A stretch of DNA of 7,910 nucleotides, from NCBI GenBank assembly GCA_013698195.1, contig JACCVK010000344.1:1-7910 (forward strand), written 5' to 3'. Source of the stretch: Actinomycetota bacterium. GTDB taxonomy: Bacteria > Actinomycetota > Thermoleophilia > Gaiellales > Gaiellaceae. Position numbers and translations under genes: made by a program. The notes under the pieces are model-generated. The model was not told the DNA's origin and made no database searches. It saw nothing but the letters and a program-made list of their open reading frames with translations. Below, in pieces: positions 1 through 4,700 of the stretch; position 1 is the stretch's first letter, and the number at the start of each line of letters is the position of its first letter.

Positions 1-1
1 C

Positions 2-444
2 GTCCTCGGCCCGTCCGTGCGGGGCGCGCGCGTGCTCGACCTCTTCGCCGGCTCGGGAGCGCTCGGGCTCGAGGCGCTCTCGCGAGGCGCGTCGCGAGCC
101 GTCTTCGTCGAGCGCGACCGCGACGCCTGCCGCGTCATCTCCCAAAACCTCGAAAAGCTCCGCCTGACGTCGGCTCTCGTCCTCTGCCGCGACGTACTTG
201 ACGTTCTGCGGGACGAACGTACCCGCGGTCGCCGCTATGACCTGATACTCGCCGACGCGCCTTACGAGGAGTGGGATCGCCACGAGCCTCGGCTCGGCGA
301 GCTCGTTCCGGGCGTGCTCTCCCCGGACGGCCTTCTGGTCGTCGAGACGGCAGATCGCGTCGAGCCCCAGGTTCCCCTCGACCTCGTCACGACGCGCCGC
401 TACGGTTCCGCACGGATTTCACTCTTCCGCACGACGCACGAGAC

Positions 445-448
<4 letters not shown>
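2..448 (+). CDS. rsmD: 16S rRNA (guanine-966-N2)-methyltransferase RsmD, 5' end outside window
   Basis: RsmD transfers a methyl group from S-adenosylmethionine to N2 of G966 in 16S rRNA during small-subunit assembly. The window opens inside the gene: the frame is already open at position 2, and the residues before the first internal GTG (VLGPS) match the usual RsmD stretch ahead of motif I, so that GTG is not the start. The SAM-binding motif LDLFAGSGALG is at nt 35-67, followed by LEALSRGA and the acidic VERD that normally contacts the SAM ribose. The catalytic motif, normally DPPY, reads DAPY at nt 254-265. The visible part is 148 residues; the family is about 180-190, so roughly 40 N-terminal residues are missing. 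The stop codon overlaps the coaD start in ATGA, which implies co-transcription and coupled translation. Identification is firm from motif I and from the coaD neighbour. Confidence 0.9.
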
Positions 449-960
<512 letters not shown>

Positions 961-972
961 ACTTTCGCAGCC

Positions 973-1518
973 ATGGACGTACTCGTTCTCATCGACAAGC
1001 TCGACGACCTCGTGCACAACGCGAAAGCGGTGCCGCTGACCGACCAGGTGCGCCTCGACCGCGAGGAGATCTACGAGATCCTCGACCAGATGCGCGCGAC
1101 GATCCCGGAGGAGATCAAACAGGCGCGCTGGATCGTCAAAGAGCGCCAAGAGATGCTCGCCGAGGCGAAGCGGGAGTGCGATCGGATCGTCCAGGAGGCG
1201 CGCGAGCAGGCGGTTCGCGAGGCCTCACAGACGGAGATCGTGCGAATCGCGGAGCGGCAGGCCGAGGACATCGTCGACGACGCACGCCGGCAGGCGCGCG
1301 AGACGCGGCTCGAAATGGAGGACTGGGCGGACGGGATCCTCTCGACGCTCGAGGTCAATCTCGACAAGTTCCTCTTCGCGGTCAAGCGGGGGCGCGAGCG
1401 ATTGCACGAGCGGTCGCAAGAAACCGTCATCGCGGGCATCGGGCCGGAGCCGATTTCTGGGCAGATGTCCGGGCCGATGTCCGGTCCGCTCGACTCCGAA
1501 GAGCTCGAGCGCATCTAG
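973..1518 (+). CDS. sepIVA: SepIVA/DivIVA-like coiled-coil septum protein
   Basis: The 181-residue cytoplasmic protein has the architecture of mycobacterial SepIVA, a DivIVA-type protein needed for cell division and polar envelope growth. Residues 1-45 form a conserved head (LIDKLDDLVHNAKAVPLTDQ, then an IPEEI segment). Residues 46-118 are a charged helix with many E/K/R/A residues and heptad-like spacing, containing SQTEIV at 85-90. Residues 119-145 (LDKFLFAVKRGRERL) match the C-terminal helix of the family. No membrane segment or signal peptide is present. It is shorter than mycobacterial SepIVA (about 245 residues, from memory), mainly by having less coiled coil. The tail has three four-residue repeats of the form SGxM/L (162-173). 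The start 12 bp after coaD and the nearby DUF177 gene match the actinobacterial context. An ATP-synthase-b-like label, often given to such helices, is less likely. Confidence 0.75.
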   Translation: MDVLVLIDKLDDLVHNAKAVPLTDQVRLDREEIYEILDQMRATIPEEIKQARWIVKERQEMLAEAKRECDRIVQEAREQAVREASQTEIVRIAERQAEDIVDDARRQARETRLEMEDWADGILSTLEVNLDKFLFAVKRGRERLHERSQETVIAGIGPEPISGQMSGPMSGPLDSEELERI

Positions 1519-1538
1519 CAACCGCGCTGTCTCGAGCT
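1502..1538. terminator. Candidate shared terminator hairpin between convergent sepIVA and lysR
   Basis: AGCTCGAG at 1502-1509 and CTCGAGCT at 1531-1538 are perfect 8-bp inverted arms across a 21-base loop; inside lies a second short pairing, AGCGC (1508-1512) with GCGCT (1524-1528), which competes with the outer stem. The arms span both stop codons, which are only 18 bp apart. There is no T-run on either side, so termination is inferred from position alone. Confidence 0.35.
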
Positions 1539-2553
1539 AGGCGGTCCGGCGCACCGGCTGCGTTGGCACGGGCTGGGTTCGGATGGGCTGGGCTCGGACC
1601 GGCTGTTTTCGTACCGGTTGGGCGAGTGCAGCCTGCGAGAGCTCGGAGCACACCGCGATCGCGGTTTCGACAAACGCCTCCGCGGCCGCGCTGCGGTGGC
1701 GATCCCGGTGCCAGACGAGACCGATTACGCGCGGCGCCACCCGTCCGGCAAGGTCGACTATCTCGACGCTCTCGTCGCCCGCCTGCACGGTGAGGAGCGG
1801 AGCGATGCTGATCCCGACCCCCGCCCCGACGAGTCCCTGCACGGTGCCGTTGTTATCGGAACGAAACACGACATTCGGCTGTCTCCCGGAGGAGGCGAGC
1901 TGCGTCTCGACCGCGTCCATCGCGCGGCACTTGCTGAAGCCGATCAGCGGATGGAGAGCGATCTCCCTCAGCGTCGGGGTGCGCTTGGGGGCGGCAAGCG
2001 GCGATCCAACGGGAACCAACAGCACATACGGATCGCTGAAGAGCTCGACCTCGTCGAGTGGACCGTGGTTCGCAGGCAACGTCATGAAGGTCAAGTCGAG
2101 GGCGCCGCGCTCGACGAGCCCGAGGAGCTCCTCTTCGTCGGGCGACTCCTGGAGCACGACCTCGACCTGGGGGTGCTCCATCCCGAACCGGCGCAGGAGC
2201 GCCGGAATGACCTTTGCGCCGACGGACTGGAAGGTGCCCACGCGCAACCTGCCCGCGTCACCCGCCGCCAGCGCGTCCATGTCGGCCTTGGCAGCGAGAA
2301 GCCGGGCCTCGATCGCCGAAGCGTGACGGAGGAGGATGGTGCCGGCCTCGGTCAAAGAGATCGGGCGCGGACCGCCCGGGCGTTCGACGAGCCGCATGCC
2401 CACAACGCGCTCGAGCGTCGCGATCTGCTGCGAGATCGCCGACTGCGTATAGCCCAGCTGCTCGGCGGCTCGACCGAACGAGCCGGCGTCCGCGATGGCC
2501 TTGAGGGCAACAAGGTGCCGTAGGTCGAGCCCGAGCCAACGATCAGGTTCCAT
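1537..2553 (-). CDS. LysR-family transcriptional regulator with C-terminal pentapeptide repeats
   Basis: A 338-residue DNA-binding regulator. Residues 10-69 are the winged helix-turn-helix typical of LysR proteins (LRHLVALKAIADAGSFGRAA, then QLGYTQSAISQQIATLE, with the recognition helix near 35-49). Residues 70-98 form the linker helix. Residues 102-300 are the periplasmic-binding-protein-like effector domain, starting LRVGTFQSVGAKVIPALL, with the hinge-type segment DLTFMTLP at 153-160 and GLVGAGVGISIAP near 240-252. The effector cannot be told from sequence. Residues 312-336 are five tandem QPVRx-type pentapeptides, basic and proline-rich, not part of the standard fold; without them the length is the usual 300-310. 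The ATG start gives the helix-turn-helix its normal position; no Shine-Dalgarno precedes it, and TATCCT lies 11 bases upstream. It runs divergently from the DUF177 gene, so by LysR habit it may regulate itself and possibly that neighbour; this is inference. Confidence 0.93.
   Translation of the reverse strand: MEPDRWLGLDLRHLVALKAIADAGSFGRAAEQLGYTQSAISQQIATLERVVGMRLVERPGGPRPISLTEAGTILLRHASAIEARLLAAKADMDALAAGDAGRLRVGTFQSVGAKVIPALLRRFGMEHPQVEVVLQESPDEEELLGLVERGALDLTFMTLPANHGPLDEVELFSDPYVLLVPVGSPLAAPKRTPTLREIALHPLIGFSKCRAMDAVETQLASSGRQPNVVFRSDNNGTVQGLVGAGVGISIAPLLTVQAGDESVEIVDLAGRVAPRVIGLVWHRDRHRSAAAEAFVETAIAVCSELSQAALAQPVRKQPVRAQPIRTQPVPTQPVRRTA
1546..1620 (-). repeat. Five in-frame 15-bp tandem repeats at the end of lysR
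   Basis: Read on the minus strand, the units begin CAACCGGTACGAAAA, then four units beginning CAGCC(G/C). Each encodes Q-P-(V/I)-(R/P)-x. The units differ at several positions, so the array has diverged, but the 15-base period is exact and keeps the frame up to two residues before the stop. Confidence 0.9.
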
Positions 2554-2558
2554 GATGA

Positions 2559-2593
2559 ATCTCGAGGATACCGAGAACCGTGCTAATCGAGAT
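2559..2593. promoter_or_regulatory. Overlapping inverted half-sites: candidate LysR operator and lysR promoter
   Basis: TCTCG (2560-2564) pairs with CGAGA (2572-2576) across 7 bases, and ATCTCGA (2559-2565) also pairs with TCGAGAT (2587-2593) across 21 bases, so three related half-sites lie in 35 bp. A minus-strand -10-like TATCCT (2565-2570) sits inside the first pair, 11 bases before the lysR ATG. A regulator bound here would cover its own promoter, a common LysR arrangement. This is based on symmetry and position only. Confidence 0.4.
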
Positions 2594-2614
2594 CCGTCGG
2601 CTTCGGAGGGCGCT

Positions 2615-2624
2615 AGCCTAGGCT
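2615..2624 (+). promoter_or_regulatory. Palindrome with -10-like element ahead of the DUF177 gene
   Basis: AGCCTAGGCT is a perfect 10-bp palindrome. Its TAGGCT (2619-2624) fits the TANNNT -10 pattern and would place transcription start on or next to the A of the ATG at 2631, that is, a leaderless mRNA. No Shine-Dalgarno is present in front of this ATG. No clear -35 is seen. Confidence 0.35.
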
Positions 2625-2630
2625 GGGCGC

Positions 2631-3140
2631 ATGAGCACAGTCGACCTCCGCCGCTTCCGGCTCCGCGCCGGTGAGGTCCGCCACGAACTGCTCACGGTGG
2701 AGGTCGAGCCGTTCTCTCTCGGCGGGCAGCGCTACGAGGCGGTTCCGGATCACATCCCGGTCGTCTTGGAGGTCTCGCAGGCATCGGGCGCGATGGTCTT
2801 CGACCTGCGCTTCGAGGCGACGCTCTCCGGCCCGTGCATGCGCTGCCTCGGCCACGCTGAGGCTCGCGCCGAGGTGAAAGCAAGGGAGCTGCACGACCAC
2901 GACCCGACGAGCGCCGACGAGCTTCGCTCGGAGTACGTCGCAGACGATCGGCTCGACATCGGTGCCTGGGTGCGCGACGCGATCGCACTCGCGCTTCCTG
3001 AACAGATTCTCTGCCGCCCGGAGTGTGCCGGTCTTTGCCCGGTATGCGGCAAGGACTTGAACATCGAGCCACACGAGCACGTCGACGAGGTCACCGATCC
3101 GCGCTGGGCCGCTCTCGAGCAGCTTCGCGACGAACTCTGA
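2631..3140 (+). CDS. yceD: YceD/DUF177 family protein
   Basis: The 169-residue product carries the two cysteine motifs of the YceD/DUF177 family: PCMRCL (C69, C72) and CxxxCxGLCPxCGxdLN (C128, C132, C136, C139, with N144). These suggest a metal site, though that is inference. In bacteria and chloroplasts the family is linked to 23S rRNA accumulation or processing, and its gene normally sits beside rpmF (ribosomal protein L32). The N-terminal half is a beta-rich stretch (LTVEVEPF, PVVLEVSQ, VFDLRFEATL) as usual for the family, and length is typical. In Mycobacterium the homologue lies next to sepIVA, which fits this window except for the intervening lysR. The downstream partner rpmF is not present before the next gene. 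The start is the first ATG in a frame that gives the full domain; it has no ribosome-binding site and is probably leaderless. Confidence 0.9.
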   Translation: MSTVDLRRFRLRAGEVRHELLTVEVEPFSLGGQRYEAVPDHIPVVLEVSQASGAMVFDLRFEATLSGPCMRCLGHAEARAEVKARELHDHDPTSADELRSEYVADDRLDIGAWVRDAIALALPEQILCRPECAGLCPVCGKDLNIEPHEHVDEVTDPRWAALEQLRDEL

Positions 3141-3303
3141 CCTGTCGCGCGCGGAGCACGGCCTAGTCTCAACGCTGCGACCCCGTAGGCCGTCGCCGTG
3201 TTCCACGGCGCCGAGCCGTCCCCTTGGCACGGCGACGACCTACGGCGTCGAGGAGGTGGCGCCGCCGCCACAGGACGCCACCCCCTGACCCTGTCGTGCA
3301 GCG
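3141..3303. other. Convergent intergenic region without a recognisable gene
   Basis: These 163 bp lie between the stops of the DUF177 gene and the Ig-repeat gene. No rpmF-like reading frame is present. Contents are a TAGTCT -10-like hexamer on the plus strand (3164-3169), the nested inverted repeat listed separately, and a second short hairpin, GGTGGCG (3255-3261) with CGCCACC (3276-3282). Confidence 0.6.
3183..3245 (-). terminator. Long nested inverted repeat, candidate terminator or structured RNA
   Basis: CGTAGGCCGTCGCCGTG (3184-3200) pairs with CACGGCGACGACCTACG (3228-3244), plus one flanking C-G pair, giving 18-bp arms with one non-Watson-Crick position. That position is C-A on the plus strand but G-U on the minus strand, so the stem is continuous only in minus-strand RNA, which would be the 3' end of the Ig-repeat gene. 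The 27-base loop holds a smaller stem, ACGGC (3205-3209) with GCCGT (3215-3219). A competing hairpin also exists: CGCCGTG (3194-3200), loop TTC, CACGGCG (3204-3210). No U-run follows on either strand. It may be a bidirectional terminator, an interspersed palindromic element or a small RNA. Confidence 0.45.
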
Positions 3304-4440
3304 CTATGCGTTCGCGAGCCTGACCTGAACGAGCCGGTAGCCGGCGATACCGCCGAGCGCCGGATCGCTTGCCCGGTAGGCCTTCACGAAGAACTGCACG
3401 TTGAAGTTGTTCCTCGGCTGCGGGAAGAACTGGTTGGGAATGAGCTGGATGCTCACCCATCCGTCTGCCTGGGTTGCCAGACGATCGCCGCGGACGACCC
3501 TCGGCGTCGCACGCACGAACACGAGCGCCCCGCGAACCGCTCGACCGCGCTGATCTGTTACCCGGACGCGAGCGACGATCGGAGCGGTATTACTCGTCAC
3601 CGGGTTCGGTGAGAACCGGACCTGGGACACGACGAGTCGGTCGCCGGCCGCCCGGAGATCCTCCGCGTTCACGGAGTTACCCGCAGGCGGGGGCGGAGGC
3701 TGCGTCTGGCCGCCCACGACCGCCGTCTCGTTCGAGAGCGCCGAACGCGACCCGTTGTCGTTGCGCGCCGTGACGCGGACGCGAAGCGTCCGGCCAGCGT
3801 CGCCCGCCACCACGAGATACTGCGTATCGCTGGCGCCGGAGATCTCACCGCAGTTGTCGCCGGTCTGGCTACAGCGGAGCCACTGGTACGCATACGTGAT
3901 CGGCGCCTGGCCGGACCACGCGCCACGGTTGGCCGTGAGCCTCTGGCCGACTGTCGGCGTGCCCGAGATCGACGGCTCCGTCGTGTTTGCGGGCCGTACC
4001 GACGGAGCGGGCTGAATGACCGCGCTGGGATTCGAGGTCGCCGTATCCGAGCCGTCGGCGTTCGTCCCGATTACCTGCGACCGGAGCCGGAATCCGACAT
4101 CGCCCTGTCGCGCGACGTACGTCGTATCCGCGGCGTTTTGGATCCGGAGGCAGTCCGAAGCGTCCGCAGCGCCTCGGCCTTCACACCGGAACCAGCGATA
4201 GACGTAGGCGATCGGCTGTGTGCCGGTCCACGTTCCTCGCGTCGTGCTCTGGATCTGACCCACCCGGGGCGTGCCGGTCAAGCGAGGCTCGGCCGTGTTG
4301 TTGGGTGCCACCGTCGGCGCCGCGCTCGGCGAGCCGGGCAGGAACGCGAGGAACAGCGCTCCGAGAACCGCGGCTACGAGCCCGGTTCCGAGTGCCAGCA
4401 AGCGCACGCGGCGGATGTCGTGGTCTTCGGTGATCCTCAT
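3304..4440 (-). CDS. Exported protein with two Ig-like repeats and a C-terminal beta-type domain
   Basis: The 378-residue product has a charged N-terminus (RRVRLL) and one hydrophobic segment at about 13-36, so it is secreted or membrane-anchored by an uncleaved signal. Residues 45-143 and 150-242 are two homologous Ig-like repeats, each opening with a form of P-x-N-T-x-E-P-x-x-x-G-T-P-x-V-G-Q, followed by GxWxGxxPIxYxYxW(F/L)RC, and each with one cysteine pair (C86/C97 and C190/C197) suited to a local disulfide. A linker with PPPPP (248-252) leads to residues 258-378, which I do not recognise as a named family. They contain a VRVTDQRGRAVRGALVFV segment like Big/invasin-type Ig folds. No enzyme motif is seen. 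The ATG start has AAGGAGGG 8 bases upstream. A surface or matrix role is plausible but unproven. The gene converges on DUF177 and diverges from the ABC-F gene. Confidence 0.85.
   Translation of the reverse strand: MRITEDHDIRRVRLLALGTGLVAAVLGALFLAFLPGSPSAAPTVAPNNTAEPRLTGTPRVGQIQSTTRGTWTGTQPIAYVYRWFRCEGRGAADASDCLRIQNAADTTYVARQGDVGFRLRSQVIGTNADGSDTATSNPSAVIQPAPSVRPANTTEPSISGTPTVGQRLTANRGAWSGQAPITYAYQWLRCSQTGDNCGEISGASDTQYLVVAGDAGRTLRVRVTARNDNGSRSALSNETAVVGGQTQPPPPPAGNSVNAEDLRAAGDRLVVSQVRFSPNPVTSNTAPIVARVRVTDQRGRAVRGALVFVRATPRVVRGDRLATQADGWVSIQLIPNQFFPQPRNNFNVQFFVKAYRASDPALGGIAGYRLVQVRLANA
3715..4308 (-). repeat. Tandem pair of Ig-like domain repeats within the exported protein
   Basis: Unit 1 covers roughly 4012-4308 and unit 2 roughly 3715-3993, read on the minus strand. 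They share the N-T-x-E-P, G-T-P-x-V-G-Q, W-x-G-x-x-P-I-x-Y and R-C positions but are diverged elsewhere, which points to an old duplication. Boundaries are approximate. Confidence 0.75.
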
Positions 4441-4448
4441 TGTCGATG

Positions 4449-4456
4449 CCCTCCTT
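4449..4456 (-). promoter_or_regulatory. Ribosome binding site of the Ig-repeat gene
   Basis: On the minus strand AAGGAGGG is followed by 8 bases and then the ATG at 4440. The near-perfect match to the anti-Shine-Dalgarno sequence fixes this start. Confidence 0.85.
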
Positions 4457-4647
4457 AGATGCTTTTTCGAAACAGGAGGTGGATGCCCGCTGCCGGCGTC
4501 TTTGGAACGGCGATAGCCCCGCGCTTACCAAAGGTTTACGCGAGCTTGAGCGAACCCACATACGCAAAAACCGCGCTTTCGCCGCTACCATCGGGCCGGC
4601 GCCCCGGCGCCTTCTCATGACGGACTGAGCTGCTCTCACCTCGCTCC

Positions 4648-4672
4648 CGCTCGCACGGCCGTGTGCCGAGCG
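4648..4672 (+). promoter_or_regulatory. Hairpin in the ABC-F leader
   Basis: CGCTCG (4648-4653) pairs with CGAGCG (4667-4672), and inside it CAC (4654-4656) pairs with GTG (4661-4663) around GGCC, leaving TGC as a 3-base bulge. The stem ends 17 bases before the Shine-Dalgarno. An upstream ACCTC (4638-4642) is complementary to GAGGT (4692-4696) in the ribosome binding site, so an alternative fold could mask translation start. Antibiotic-resistance ABC-F genes are often controlled by leader attenuation, but no leader peptide is convincing here. Confidence 0.3.
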
Positions 4673-4689
4673 CGCATGCACGATCCGTC

Positions 4690-4695
4690 AGGAGG
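4690..4695 (+). promoter_or_regulatory. Ribosome binding site of the ABC-F gene
   Basis: AGGAGG lies 5 bases before the GTG at 4701. This perfect site decides the GTG start and makes the earlier ATG at 4676, in another frame, irrelevant. Confidence 0.85.
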
Positions 4696-4700
4696 TTCTC

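Larger units (their letters stand above)
4441..4700. other. Divergent intergenic region between the Ig-repeat gene and the ABC-F gene
   Basis: These 260 bp hold no gene I can support. They are less GC-rich than the genes and contain short A and T runs (4464-4468, 4566-4570). A TACCAT hexamer (4586-4591) could be a plus-strand -10 for the ABC-F gene, leaving a leader of about 100 bases; no -35 supports it. The repeated palindromes GGCGCC cc GGCGCC follow it. A four-codon plus-strand frame, ATG ACG GAC TGA, lies at 4617-4628. No known riboswitch class could be matched by eye. Confidence 0.5.

Noticed and set aside
271..444. An N-terminal extension of coaD by 58 residues
   Set aside because: The extension is arginine-rich shadow of rsmD and would move the GSYDPVTNGH motif far from the N-terminus, unlike any normal PPAT.
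1546..1620. A CRISPR array or mobile-element end at the 15-bp repeats
   Set aside because: Units are contiguous, diverged, have no spacers and encode an in-frame pentapeptide tail.
1618..2523. A 301-codon plus-strand frame across lysR
   Set aside because: It is the reverse of a clear LysR gene with an intact helix-turn-helix and effector domain; the antisense product is charged low-complexity sequence.
3198..3340. A short GTG-started frame through the intergenic hairpin, considered as a small protein or rpmF
   Set aside because: The product lacks the KKK/RR start and zinc-binding pattern of L32, has no ribosome binding site and overlaps the Ig-repeat gene end.
4441..4560. A cyclic-di-GMP or cyclic-di-AMP riboswitch in the leader of the Ig-repeat gene (minus strand)
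   Set aside because: Fragments such as AAACC and GGGGCTA resemble parts of known consensus sequences, but the paired helices do not form in the required order.
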